64,000 bases of DNA. Source: Skermanella sp. TT6. GTDB taxonomy: Bacteria > Pseudomonadota > Alphaproteobacteria > Azospirillales > Azospirillaceae. Both the position numbers and the translations under genes were made by a program. The notes under the pieces were generated by a model. That model was not told where the DNA came from. It saw only the letters and a list, made by a program, of their open reading frames with translations, and did no database searches. Below, piece by piece: positions 1 through 8,847 of the stretch (its first letter is position 1; the number at the start of each line of letters is the position of its first letter). The stretch spans positions 186,001 to 250,000 of the forward strand of contig NZ_CP067421.1 in assembly GCF_016653635.2 (NCBI RefSeq), in the 5' to 3' direction.

Positions 1-60
1 TTAGGCGAGAGCGGATGCTTAGTCGGCTCGGCCGGTCTCATACACTCTCAAAAACCTGAT

Positions 61-80
61 GACCGGGCAGTGCGCCGGTC
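61..80. other. small hairpin upstream of the molybdenum hydroxylase operon
   Basis: GACCGG (61-66) and CCGGTC (75-80) form a perfect 6-bp stem with an 8-nt loop, just before the Shine-Dalgarno GGTGGAG (94-100) of the gene at 108. It has no T run. It may be a weak terminator of an upstream gene or a leader structure. Nothing else is recognisable in bases 1-107. Confidence 0.3.
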
Positions 81-107
81 AGGCGGCCCATTTGGTGGAG
101 CATAGAC

Positions 108-566
108 ATGGTGACTTTTACTCTCAATGGAACAGAGCGAACATTCGACGGAGATCCCGACACGCCGCTTCTATGGGTCATCCGGGATTTCGAGAAACTG
201 ACGGGCACCAAGTACGGCTGCGGCATCGCGCAATGCGGAGCCTGCACCGTCCATCTCGACGGCACGCCGCGTCGATCTTGCGTCACACCGGTTTCCATGA
301 TCGGCGGTTCGGAGGTGGTAACCATTGAAGGCATCACGGGTCAGGAGGCCGAAGGGATTAAAACCGCATGGGCGGCCATTGACGTTCCCCAATGCGGCTA
401 TTGCCAGTCCGGGCAGATCATGTCAGCAGTCGCCTTGCTGCAGATGGTTCCCAAGCCCACCGACAACGACATCGACAGCGCAATGACAGGAAATATCTGT
501 CGATGCGCCACCTATCATCGCATCCGTGCGGCCATTCACTCGGCCGCTAATTCGATGGAGGGTTGA
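108..566 (+). CDS. iorA: [2Fe-2S] subunit of a periplasmic molybdenum hydroxylase (isoquinoline 1-oxidoreductase alpha type)
   Basis: This is the electron-transfer subunit of a xanthine-oxidase-family molybdenum hydroxylase; it passes electrons from the Mo subunit encoded next to it. The protein is 152 aa, the usual size. The N-terminal plant-ferredoxin-type cluster is ligated by Cys38, Cys43, Cys46 and Cys58 (motif [17 protein letters not shown]). The C-terminal helical domain has the second cluster Cys96, Cys99, Cys131 and Cys133 (CGYC and CRC). The ATG at 108 has GGTGGAG 7 nt upstream. The next gene starts 3 nt after the stop, so translation is probably coupled. The natural substrate cannot be read from sequence; 'isoquinoline' is a family label only. 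Related aldehyde oxidases look the same at this level. Confidence 0.9.
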   Translation: MVTFTLNGTERTFDGDPDTPLLWVIRDFEKLTGTKYGCGIAQCGACTVHLDGTPRRSCVTPVSMIGGSEVVTIEGITGQEAEGIKTAWAAIDVPQCGYCQSGQIMSAVALLQMVPKPTDNDIDSAMTGNICRCATYHRIRAAIHSAANSMEG

Positions 567-569
567 GCG

Positions 570-2723
570 ATGGCTATTCAGGACGTGGGCATCACACGCC
601 GCGGCTTTATCGCCGGATCAGGGCTGGTTATTGCCATTGCCATGGTACCCAAGCTGCTCAAAGCCGCTCAGACCGGGGTTTCGGCCGGCGGCGGCCCGGA
701 ACTCGTGCCCATGAATACCTTCGTGAAGATCGGAACCGACGATACCGTCACCATCTTGTCGAAGCATCTTGAGATGGGCCAGGGCCCGTTCACGGGGCTC
801 GCGACGCTCGTGGCAGAAGAGATGGATGCCGACTGGAGTCAGATGCGGGCGGTCCACTCTCCCGCCGACAACGATCTCTATGCTAACTTAGCATACGGCA
901 TACAAGGCACCGGGGGATCCACCTCGATCGCCAATTCCTTTGATCAGATCCGTTTGGCTGGCGCCACCGCACGCGCGATGTTGATTGCGGCGGCGGCCGA
1001 GGAATGGCAGGTGTCGGCCTCGGAGATCACAGTCAAAAAGGGTCGCATGCGACACCCCGCGATCGGTAAGGAAAGCGGATTTGGTGCCTTTGCCGAAAAG
1101 GCCGCACGGCAGCAACCGCCCGCCGAGCCGAGGCTCAAGGCCCCCGAGGATTTTGTCCTGATCGGAACCGATCTGCCGAAGCTCGATACCCAGAGCAAGA
1201 TCGATGGAACGGCTATCTTTGCGCTGGATGTGACGCCGGACAACGTGATGTTAGCAGTGGTTGCTCATCCCGAGCACTTCGGGGCGACCGTCAAGAGCTT
1301 CGACGACAGAGAGACCCGCAAGGTGCAAGGCGTCGTCGATGTCAAACAGGTGCCTTCCGGCATTGCCGTCTATGCCAACAATACCTTCGCGGCGCTGAAG
1401 GGCCGCGATGCGCTACGTATCGAATGGGACCTTTCCAAAGCCGAGACGCGATCCTCAGAGGAGCTTGCGACCGAATATGTGAGGCGTTCCAGTGAAACAG
1501 GTATCGTGGCGACCGACAACGGCAATGTCGATGAAGCATTCCGCGCGCCCGGCGTACAGACCATCGAAGCGGAGATTATCTTTCCCTTCCTCGCCCATGC
1601 GCCGATGGAGCCGCTGGATGCGGTGTTCGTAAAGGCGTCGGACGGTTCGCTCGACATTTATACGGGTTCCCAATTCCCAGCAATGGACCAGCAGGTCGCG
1701 GCAGGGATCCTGGGGATGCAGCAATCGCAGGTACGCCTCAACACCCAGATGACCGGCGGCAGCTTCGGGCGCAAGGCTCAGTTCGGCTCCCCATACATGC
1801 AGGAAGCCGCCGCCGTTTATGCGGCAAGTGGTGGTTCCCGTCCGCTGAAACACATGTGGACACGGGAGGATGATATTCGCGGCGGTTTCTACCGCCCGAT
1901 GTACGCTCACAAGATGCGCGGGGCGATCAACCAGGAGGGAAAGATCACCGCCTGGGAGCAGATCATCGTCGGCCAATCAATCATGGGCAAGGTCGATCTC
2001 GATGATACCTCGGTGGAGGGCGCGTCAAACCTGCCATATGCCATTCCGAACCTGAAGGTGACGTTGCACAACATCGAACTTGTCGTCCCGCCTCTTTGGT
2101 GGCGGTCCGTTGGCCATACTCACACGGGCTTTGCCGTCGAAACCTTTGTCGACGAGCTTTTAGAAAAGATTGGCCGGGATCCGGTGGAAGGTCGCCTGGC
2201 GCTTCTTGCGGAGAAACCGAGACACGCGGGGGTGTTGCGAAAGGCCGCAGAAGTCGCCGACTGGGGTAGTGCCGTGCCGGAAGGAAGAGCGCGCGGTGTC
2301 GCGGTGGTGGAAAGCTTCCACAGCTATGTCGCGCAAGTTGTTGAAGTTTCCGTCGATCCAGAGGGCATACCGCGCGTCCATAAGGTGTGGTGCGCCGTAG
2401 ACTGCGGCCTGGCGATCAATCCGAACGTCATAAAGGCCCAGATGGAGGGCGGCATTGGTTACGGCCTCGGAGCCGTACTCTTTGATGCGGTGACGTTGGG
2501 AACGGGCGGCAAGATCGTCCAGTCGAACTTCCACGACTACCGGTCGATCCGCATCAATGAGATGCCGGAGGTTGCCGTGGAGATCATTAAGTCGTCCGAG
2601 CGTCCGACCGGGGTTGGCGAGCCGGGTGTCCCTCCTATCGGTCCAGCGGTGGCCAATGCTTGGCGGAGCCTGACCGGAACACCCGTTCGACAGCTTCCGA
2701 TCGTCAACATTGCCTCGGCCTGA
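570..2723 (+). CDS. iorB: molybdopterin-binding subunit of a molybdenum hydroxylase (IorB/AldH type), Tat-exported
   Basis: Catalytic subunit of 717 aa that carries the molybdopterin cytosine dinucleotide cofactor and would hydroxylate a heterocycle or oxidise an aldehyde. The N-terminus holds a twin-arginine signal (Arg10-Arg11, TRRGFIAGSG, then a hydrophobic stretch), so the folded enzyme is expected in the periplasm. Family motifs include the cofactor-binding MTGGSFGRK in the middle and GVGEPGVPPIGPAVANA near the C-terminus, whose glutamate is the catalytic base of the family. A Shine-Dalgarno GGAGGG lies at 556-561. No FAD subunit is encoded nearby. As in other IorAB-like systems, electrons probably leave through the downstream diheme cytochrome. 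Substrate is unknown. Confidence 0.9.
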   Translation: MAIQDVGITRRGFIAGSGLVIAIAMVPKLLKAAQTGVSAGGGPELVPMNTFVKIGTDDTVTILSKHLEMGQGPFTGLATLVAEEMDADWSQMRAVHSPADNDLYANLAYGIQGTGGSTSIANSFDQIRLAGATARAMLIAAAAEEWQVSASEITVKKGRMRHPAIGKESGFGAFAEKAARQQPPAEPRLKAPEDFVLIGTDLPKLDTQSKIDGTAIFALDVTPDNVMLAVVAHPEHFGATVKSFDDRETRKVQGVVDVKQVPSGIAVYANNTFAALKGRDALRIEWDLSKAETRSSEELATEYVRRSSETGIVATDNGNVDEAFRAPGVQTIEAEIIFPFLAHAPMEPLDAVFVKASDGSLDIYTGSQFPAMDQQVAAGILGMQQSQVRLNTQMTGGSFGRKAQFGSPYMQEAAAVYAASGGSRPLKHMWTREDDIRGGFYRPMYAHKMRGAINQEGKITAWEQIIVGQSIMGKVDLDDTSVEGASNLPYAIPNLKVTLHNIELVVPPLWWRSVGHTHTGFAVETFVDELLEKIGRDPVEGRLALLAEKPRHAGVLRKAAEVADWGSAVPEGRARGVAVVESFHSYVAQVVEVSVDPEGIPRVHKVWCAVDCGLAINPNVIKAQMEGGIGYGLGAVLFDAVTLGTGGKIVQSNFHDYRSIRINEMPEVAVEIIKSSERPTGVGEPGVPPIGPAVANAWRSLTGTPVRQLPIVNIASA

Positions 2724-2733
2724 GGACAACCTG

Positions 2734-3369
2734 ATGAACTCGAAAATCTGGCTACTCGCCTTCCTAACCTGTCTTCTCGTAGTCGCTGGCATGTCCCTGG
2801 TCCCATGGTCGCATGCCCAGGAGGAACAATCGCTCAGACCTGCTGCCTCTTTCAAGTCAATAGACAACGAGGAGGAACGTTCCTTGGCGCTCTTCCAGGA
2901 GGCCGGCAAGGTCATCCAGCACCCGCGTTGCGTCAATTGTCATCCTGCCACGGACCGGCCGCTACAAGGTGCCAACATGCAACCCCACCAGCCGCCTGTC
3001 TTCCGCGGTGATGGGGGCATGGGCCTTCCGGGCATGCAATGCACAACGTGCCACAGCGCGGTAAATATATCCGTCGTGGGCCAGGCCGAGACGATCAAAA
3101 GCATCCCGGGCCATCCCGTCTGGCATCTTGCCCCGATCGAAATGGCTTGGGAAGGCAAGAGCCTTGGCCAAATCTGTCAGCAGATGAAGGACCCCGACAG
3201 CAACGGCAACATGACGATGGACGAACTCGTCGAACACATGGCACATGACGAACTTGTGGGCTGGGGGTGGAATCCTGGCGCCGGACGCGGGCCGGTACCT
3301 GGCACACAGGAAGAATTTGGAAAGCTTATCAAATCCTGGGTAGAAACGGGAGCAGTATGCCCGCCCTAG
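2734..3369 (+). CDS. periplasmic diheme c-type cytochrome partner of the IorAB-like enzyme
   Basis: 211-aa exported protein with a clear signal peptide (about residues 1-29, hydrophobic core then WSHAQ). It has two CXXCH haem sites, CVNCH at residues 66-70 and CTTCH at 103-107. Databases tend to call this family 'isoquinoline 1-oxidoreductase subunit'. Its position 10 nt after iorB and its periplasmic location suggest that it accepts electrons from the Tat-exported molybdenum subunit and hands them to the respiratory chain. An ATG at 2710 in the same frame would overlap iorB, but it puts eight charged residues before the signal peptide, so 2734 is preferred. Haem number is visible; electron-acceptor role is inference. 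Confidence 0.85.
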   Translation: MNSKIWLLAFLTCLLVVAGMSLVPWSHAQEEQSLRPAASFKSIDNEEERSLALFQEAGKVIQHPRCVNCHPATDRPLQGANMQPHQPPVFRGDGGMGLPGMQCTTCHSAVNISVVGQAETIKSIPGHPVWHLAPIEMAWEGKSLGQICQQMKDPDSNGNMTMDELVEHMAHDELVGWGWNPGAGRGPVPGTQEEFGKLIKSWVETGAVCPP

Positions 3370-3962
3370 CTAAGGTGGTCGGCGCTCGCCACGGAGATGA
3401 GCATAGGGACTTCCGCAAATTATCATAATGACGTAATGCTCGAACAAGGTGTAGAGAATTGTTGAGGACAGATAGTATGCTTATCCACCTTGTCTCGTCG
3501 CGTTGACAGGTGCCTCAACTATTTAAGCCCGCTCAAGACGGCAGTGCTGACATCAAGGGGCTGCCGTGGATGGCCGCATAAGATCGAGTACTTCGGCAAT
3601 CGTCGGTGCCGGATCAGACGAACGACATTTGAGAAAATGTCTGCCTCACATTTTGACCAATGAGGGCCCGGAGCGGTGATAGCACCAGCCGATCCCTCCA
3701 CTTTATCTAAATCGGCGGTGGAGAGACCTACAATGCCGTGCGCTAAATCCGAAGCACCCATGCCGATGCTGTCACATAACCGGGCGACATCAGGCTCCAA
3801 AGCGATCCAGATTTAACGCAATCCGCTGTAGCCACTCCGACAACTGCCGAAGCCACCAACGGATACAGCTTTAGGGTACTTTATCACGCACTACTGTAAC
3901 ATTTTCGACCGAAGGCCGTGTAAAACTTCTGTGTACTTCAAATATAAAGAAGGTAGAAGGTG
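3370..3962. other. 593-bp intergenic region, no recognised gene
   Basis: No coding region here has a ribosome site or recognisable family. A 93-codon minus-strand frame (3519-3800) has no Shine-Dalgarno and no known motif. The last 60 bases are AT-richer and end in two overlapping Shine-Dalgarno-like runs (AAGAAGG and AGAAGG) before the panE-like gene, so the promoter of that gene probably lies here. Confidence 0.4.
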
Positions 3963-5030
3963 ATGATGCAGAGAAAGATCATTGATCCAGGTATCTACGT
4001 GGCAGGTGCGGGAGCAATTGGGCTTACTCTCACAGCCCGGCTGATGATTGGCGGGTTTAGGGTCAGGCTAGTTGCTCGAGAAGAAAGCGTTCGATTCATC
4101 CGCCAGAATGGACTTCAGCTCATCGACCTCGAAGGGCACCATCATCTCCACCCGGAGGTAGATCTGGCATCCGGCTTCTCCGCTGCTGATATCCTCTTCC
4201 TTTGTTCAAAATCGCAGGACCTGCCGCAGCTTTCGCTGTCGGTTCGGCATTTGATCACTTCTGACACACTCGTCGTTCCCGTGATCAACGGACTGCCCTG
4301 GTGGTATTTTGACGGGGAGAACGGTGTTTGGAATGGCAACCAAATACGTTCTGTTGATCCCGACAACATCCTAAAGACAACGATTCCTTCGCGACAAATT
4401 ATCGGCACAACAACCGTGATGACTGTTGAGAGGGTGGATCGAGGCACCGCGAAGACTTTTAACCCTCTCCAGATGACCTTGGGCGAACTTAATGATCGTC
4501 CTTCACCCAGACTGGGTGAACTTGTCGCCATACTCGAGAATGCCGGCATCGCGGTGCACGTAGCACCTCGCATTAGGGATGCCGTGTGGACCAAGATTGT
4601 AAGAAACCTGATCTCGAACCCTTTAACGGCTATTACGGGAGCAACCTTGCGGGAGAATTTTTGTAATCCATTCCTTGCAGATGTGAGTCGACAAATGCTC
4701 GTGGAGATCCTTCCACTGATCGAGGCCTACGGCGCGAGGTTGGATGTCAGTCCGGAGTCCATACTCGAGTTAGGTAAGACGATGGGCAACGTCAAAACGT
4801 CGATGCTGCAAGATCTTGAGCAGGGCCATCAGCTCGAACTCGCTGCCATCTGCGATGCAGTAATTGAGCTGGCGCGTGCACGAAGTATTGCCATGCCCGT
4901 GACTGAGGCGATTGGCAAGATTGCACATTTTAAAAGCGCTCGACAGCATGTTTCCGACATTCACAACCCCAAGCTGACGGAGCCAAGATCAATAGACTGT
5001 TTGGGCACTGTCAACTTGATCGGCGTCTGA
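3963..5030 (+). CDS. panE: 2-dehydropantoate 2-reductase family protein, C-terminus formed by an IS6 end
   Basis: Ketopantoate reductase-like NADP-dependent oxidoreductase (KPR; pantothenate branch, 2-dehydropantoate to pantoate). The Rossmann motif GAGAIG lies near residues 16-21, followed by the usual NADP domain. The C-terminal KPR helical domain includes KIVRNLISNPLTAITG. At about 355 aa it is longer than E. coli PanE, so it may act on another 2-keto acid. The start is ambiguous: GTG 3960, ATG 3963 and ATG 3966 are adjacent; 3963 sits well behind AAGAAGG (3948-3954). The last nine codons and the stop come from the terminal inverted repeat of the IS6 element that begins at about 5003, so the native tail is lost. 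Activity is plausible because the core domain is complete. Confidence 0.8.
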   Translation: MMQRKIIDPGIYVAGAGAIGLTLTARLMIGGFRVRLVAREESVRFIRQNGLQLIDLEGHHHLHPEVDLASGFSAADILFLCSKSQDLPQLSLSVRHLITSDTLVVPVINGLPWWYFDGENGVWNGNQIRSVDPDNILKTTIPSRQIIGTTTVMTVERVDRGTAKTFNPLQMTLGELNDRPSPRLGELVAILENAGIAVHVAPRIRDAVWTKIVRNLISNPLTAITGATLRENFCNPFLADVSRQMLVEILPLIEAYGARLDVSPESILELGKTMGNVKTSMLQDLEQGHQLELAAICDAVIELARARSIAMPVTEAIGKIAHFKSARQHVSDIHNPKLTEPRSIDCLGTVNLIGV

Positions 5031-5311
5031 CCGCGGTGGGGCGGTATGATGGCCTGGGCGCGGCCCAGGCCCGTGATTAGGCGGCCAGCCAAGCGCCGGC
5101 GATCTCGACTCAGGTCACGAGGGCCTGGGAACGGGCGGCGCGGTGTTCGATGGCGGTGAGTTGGTTGCGGGGAAAGTGGAAGAGGTTGGCGATGGGGTCG
5201 TGGATCGCGACGAAGCGCTGAACGTGGCGGGTCGACTTGAACCGCTTCATCTGGTGTTCTCGTCGGCGGGTTGGCTGGTGTGAGTTTTCCGCCCGGTTGT
5301 TGAGCCCTTTA

Positions 5312-6504
5312 GGGACTATCAGGAATTTCGTGCTTGGCGGGGTTATCCTGAAACAGAAGGAGACCCTGAATGGCCCGACGCAAAGATCCTGTTATTCCCG
5401 ACGCGATCCTTGACCAACTGCTGGCTGGAGCCGATGCGAAGACGGCGTTCGACCAGAACGGCTTGCTCGACCAGCTGAAGAAGGCGCTGACGGAGCGAGC
5501 GCTGAAGGCGGAGCTGGATCATCATCTGGCTGGAGACGAGAGCGGCAACCGTCGCAACGGCTACGGCCACAAGACGGTGCTGACCGAGGGTGGCTCGATG
5601 GGCCTGTCCATTCCCCGCGACCGGACGGGGACGTTCGATCCGGCGCTGATCGGCAAATACCAGCGGCGCTTCCCCGGCTTCGACGAGAAGATCATCTCCC
5701 TTTCGCCGTTGCCAAGGCAACGGCTGCCGGGCAAGGGATGTACGCACGCGGCATGTCAACCCGGGAGATCACGGGACATCTGCGGGAGCTCTATGGCATC
5801 GAGGTGTCGGCCGACCTGATCTCCACGGTGACGGACGCCGTGATCGAGGAGGTGACGGCCTGGCAGAACCGGCCGCTGGAGGCGATCTACCCCCTAGTGT
5901 TCCTGGATGCCATCCGGGTCAAGATCCGCGACGAAGGTCTGGTCCGAAACAAGGCCATCCATGTCGCCATCGGCGTTCGGGCCGACGGCGCCAAGGAGGT
6001 GCTGGGCCTGTGGATCGAACAGAACGAGGGCGCCAAGTTCTGGCTGCGCGTCCTGAACGAGTTGAAGAACCGGGGTGTGGAGGACATCCTGCTGGCCGTT
6101 GTCGATGGGCTGAAAGGCTTTCCCGAGGTGATCGCGGCTGCCTATCCGGAGACGATTGTTCAGACTTGCGTCGTTCATCTGCTTCGCCACAGCATGGAGT
6201 TCGCGTCCTGGAAGGACCGCAAGGCCATCGCCGCCGCCCTGAAGACGGTCTAAATGCCATTGAAGCGTTAAACTCAAAGCTGCGCCAGGCGGTACGGGCC
6301 AGGGGGCATTTCCCCAATGATGAGGCCGCGCTGAAGCTCCTGTTTCTCGTCTTGAACCGCGCGGAGAAAGACTGGAAGATGCCGCCCCGAGAATGGACGG
6401 CCGCCAAAGCTCAGATGGCCGTCATCTTCGGCGACCGGTTCGCAAAGGCGATGACCGCCTGATACTGAACATGCCCCGCCAAGCACGGAATTCCCGACAG
6501 TCTC
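5312..6504 (+). mobile_element. IS256-family insertion sequence, internally deleted
   Basis: Terminal inverted repeats of about 30 bp are visible: GGGACTATCAGGAATTTCGT at 5312 on the plus strand and GAGACTGTCGGGAATTCCGT read leftwards from 6504; both continue with GCTTGGCGGGG. Flanks carry a near-perfect 7-8 bp duplication (GCCCTTTA before, GCCCTTTT after), as expected for IS256. The 1.19-kb length is short for the family, in line with the deletion inside its transposase gene. Confidence 0.8.
5370..6462 (+). pseudogene. IS256-family (mutator-type) transposase, frameshifted and deleted
   Basis: Three pieces in different frames make up one transposase. The N-terminus from ATG 5370 includes GDESGNRRNGYGHKTV. 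The central catalytic part from about 5738 has the first Asp region (LVFLDAIRVKIRDEG) and AVVDGLKGFPE. A C-terminal piece, from about 6250 to the stop at 6462, starts at NAIEALNSKLRQAV. About 60 residues between ALKTV and NAIEALNS are missing compared with normal 400-residue family members, and there is a frameshift near 5720. It cannot make a full transposase. Confidence 0.85.
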
Positions 6505-7299
6505 GCCCTTTTATGCTGGCGATGCTCGACGCCGGGCATGATCTCCTTCTTCGCCGCCGCGTAAGATTTCAGCTTGTCCGTCACCACGACGCATGGCGCC
6601 CGGCCCTGCTTCTTCAGGAGCTTGCGCAGCAGGCGCTTGGCCGCCTTCTTGTCGCGTCGGCTCTGGACCAAGGCCTCGAGCACGAAGCCGTCCCGGTCGA
6701 CTGCCCGCCACAAGTAGTGCTTCTTGCCCGCGATGGTGACGACCATCTCGTCGAGGTGCCATTTGTCGCCGCCCCGTGGCCGGTGCCGGCGGATCCCGTT
6801 GACGATCTCGCGGCCAAACCTCAAGCCCCATTTGCGCACGGTCTCGTGGCTGACCTCGATCCCGCGCACCGCCAGCACTTCTTCCACCATCCGAAGGCTC
6901 AGCGGAAAGCGGAAATAGAGGTAGACCGCGTAGCTGATCACCTCGGCGGGGTATCGGTAGCCGGCGTAGCAAGGAGCGTCGCCATCCCCGTCCCATACCT
7001 GCAAGCCACTCGCCTCCGCAAGCCCCGGCGCTCAAGTTGACGATACCCCTTAGATAAGTGACTTTACCCCAGGTCTACAACCCTGCGCATTTCTCAAACG
7101 GGCACTTAAAATTCAAGCCCAGACATGTCATTCCTGAGAAGAATAAGAACATACTCTGATTGCATGAGACAAGGCTGCCGATACAAGTAAAGTTCCTGAA
7201 GGTGTATCTGGGATACTCAGCAAGAAACGAGCGACTGAAGCCGATCGTTTTGCTGCTTTATGCTTGCATCTCCTCCGCCTTTATCAACAAAAGGAACAC

Positions 7300-7671
7300 A
7301 TGATGAACCGTCTTCCGCCTGCGATCGTGAATGACTGGAGCCAAACGAAAAAGCGCCTCCTTGTAGCCGTCGGCAAAACGAATATCGGTGATCCCGCAGC
7401 GACCAAGCAACTTCAAGAGAGGATTTCTGAACTTTATGAGAGATTCGACCGTGGGCTTGGTCCGAAACTGAAGACCGCCACTCAGGAAAAAGACAAAGAA
7501 AAAGCGAGGAAAGCGCTTTGGGAGATTATCAAAATAACCACTGAGTATTATAAAGAAACTGAAAGGTCCACTCGGAGCTGGGAGTTTGGTGGAAATCTTA
7601 TCAAACAAGCACTCGAAAAGCAGTTGAGAAACATCAAAGAAGCTGCATATTCGACCGTGCGAGCCCTTTGA
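7300..7671 (+). CDS. small charged protein of unknown function
   Basis: 123-aa hydrophilic protein rich in Lys, Glu and Arg, mostly predicted helix (for example EKDKEKARKALWEIIKITTEYY), no signal peptide or membrane segment. ATG 7300 is preferred because AAAGGAA lies 7-8 nt upstream; an upstream TTG at 7264 lacks one. Base composition is more AT-rich than its neighbours, which hints at horizontal origin. An IS5 element has inserted 60 bp downstream, between the gene and the terminator at 8597. I do not recognise the family. Confidence 0.55.
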   Translation: MMNRLPPAIVNDWSQTKKRLLVAVGKTNIGDPAATKQLQERISELYERFDRGLGPKLKTATQEKDKEKARKALWEIIKITTEYYKETERSTRSWEFGGNLIKQALEKQLRNIKEAAYSTVRAL

Positions 7672-7730
7672 ACGGGCATCGTCAAGTTGTTGGGCGGGAG
7701 CCGAGAGCTGGGCGAGCTTGACGGCACATA

Positions 7731-8595
7731 AGAGCGTCTAACAAAACCTTGATGAGAGGCTGACGCCGCCTATCTGACAGGCATGGCGAAACCCCTTGTC
7801 AGCGACGAGATGTGGGCGGTCGTGGCGCCGCTGTTGCCGTCCCGTCCGCCGCGTCTGAAAGGCGGTCGGCCGCCGGTCGATGACCGGGCGGCGCTGACCG
7901 GCATCCTGTTCGTGTTGCGAAGCGGCATTCCGTGGGAAATGCTGCCGCAGGAGATGGGCTGCGGCTCGGGCATGACCTGTTGGCGGCGACTGCGCGACTG
8001 GCAGGCCGCAGGGGTTTGGGAGAGGTTGCACCACGTTCTTCTGGACCGGCTGGGCAAGGCCAACGCGATCGATTGGAGCCGGGCGGCGCTGGACAGCGCG
8101 AGCGTCCCGGCAAAAAGGGGGGCCAGGAGACCGGCCCGAACCCGACCGACCGCGGCAAGCCGGGCTCCAAGCGCCACGTCGTCATCGACGCCAACGGCAT
8201 CCCGCTGGCCGTGACCCTGTCGGCCGCCAACGTCCACGACAGCCGGATGCTGGAGGCCACCGTCGATGCCATCCCGCCCATCCGCCAGTGCGCCGGCCGG
8301 CCCCGCCGCCGTCCCGCCAAGCTGCATGCGGACAAGGGCTATGATTTCCGGCGCTGCCGGCGTGCCTTGCGCCGGCGCGCCATCATTCCTCGGATCGCGC
8401 GGCGCGGCATCGACAGCACCGAGCGCCTGGGCCGGCACCGCTGGAAGGTCGAACGCACCTTAGCATGGTTCGCCCGATTCCGGCGGATCTCCGTGCGCTA
8501 CGAACGCCGGATCGATATCTTTGCCGCCTTCAATCACCTCGCCGCAGCCCTCATCACCTTCCGCTTCGTCGAACGATGGTTATGTTAGGCACTCT
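7731..8595 (+). mobile_element. IS5-family (IS427-like) insertion sequence with TA target duplication
   Basis: An 865-bp element. Imperfect ends are AGAGCGTCTAACAAAACC at 7731 and AAGAGTGCCTAACATAACC read leftwards from 8595. TA flanks both sides (7729-7730 and 8596-8597). It contains one transposase in two frames with a slippery run. It appears complete. Confidence 0.8.
7783..8588 (+). CDS. IS5-family transposase made by -1 frameshifting
   Basis: Two overlapping frames. The first, from ATG 7783, begins MAKPLVSDEMWAVVAPLLPS and reads into nonsense after ASVPAK. The second, one base back, continues KKGGQETGPNPTDRGKPG, then the DDE core with HVVIDANGIPLA and KLHADKGYDF, then RHRWKVERTLAWF, ending at 8588. 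The switch falls at a run of five A and six G (8112-8122), a typical slippery site. IS427-group IS5 elements are known to use programmed frameshifting, so this is more likely functional than broken. The fused product would be about 268 aa. Confidence 0.8.
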
Positions 8596-8596
8596 T

Positions 8597-8630
8597 AGCC
8601 CCGCGCGTTCATCCGCTGCGGGGCTTTTTT
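8597..8630 (+). terminator. rho-independent terminator
   Basis: AGCCCCGC (8597-8604) pairs perfectly with GCGGGGCT (8618-8625) and is followed at once by TTTTT (8626-8630). Without the IS5 it would lie about 65 bp after the gene ending at 7671, so it probably belongs to that gene. Confidence 0.8.
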
Positions 8631-8847
8631 CTGAAAGATACTTCTCGATCATCCAACCCCGTACACTACAGTTGCGTCCGTAGGCGCCTCTACCACAACC
8701 GTCCATTTTCTTGCCGACAATCCCTATCCATACGATACTACCCAGGTTATAGAAACCTGATGGATCTACTGGCTAGCATCTTCGGCTTGGGATCAAAGCC
8801 CGGAACTTGCTCAAACCTCAGGTCAGACAGCGACACGGAGACAAACC

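Larger units (their letters stand above)
5110..7004 (-). pseudogene. IS6-family transposase, disrupted by IS256 insertion
   Basis: N-terminal part (7004 down to about 6511) has the IS6 signature: YRYPAEVISYAVYLYF, then DE of the DDE triad in KWHLDEMVV and the second D in VVTDKLKSY. It breaks after GVEHRQHK. The rest resumes at 5310 as LNNRAENSHQPTRRRE, containing the catalytic Glu region, and ends at the stop 5110-5112. Joining the two across the duplicated target gives the continuous IS6 family sequence. The IS256 therefore entered an otherwise intact gene. The start codon is uncertain (TTG 7004). Confidence 0.8.
5003..7048 (-). mobile_element. IS6-family element interrupted by an IS256-family element
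   Basis: The ends are imperfect inverted repeats: GGGCACTGTCAACTTGA from 5003 on the plus strand and GGGTATCGTCAACTTGA read leftwards from 7048. Between them lies an IS6 transposase on the minus strand that is split by an inserted IS256-type element (5312-6504). No clear 8-bp target duplication is seen around 5003/7048. The left end lies inside the 3' end of the panE-like gene and supplies its stop codon. Confidence 0.8.

Noticed and set aside
3519-3800. 93-codon minus-strand frame between the cytochrome and panE-like genes
   Set aside because: No ribosome site and no recognisable family; left as intergenic.
7677-7730. GTCAAG...CTTGAC inverted repeat as a leftover pair of IS6 ends
   Set aside because: The sequence is somewhat like the IS6 repeat at 7048, but the match is partial and it may simply be an intergenic hairpin.
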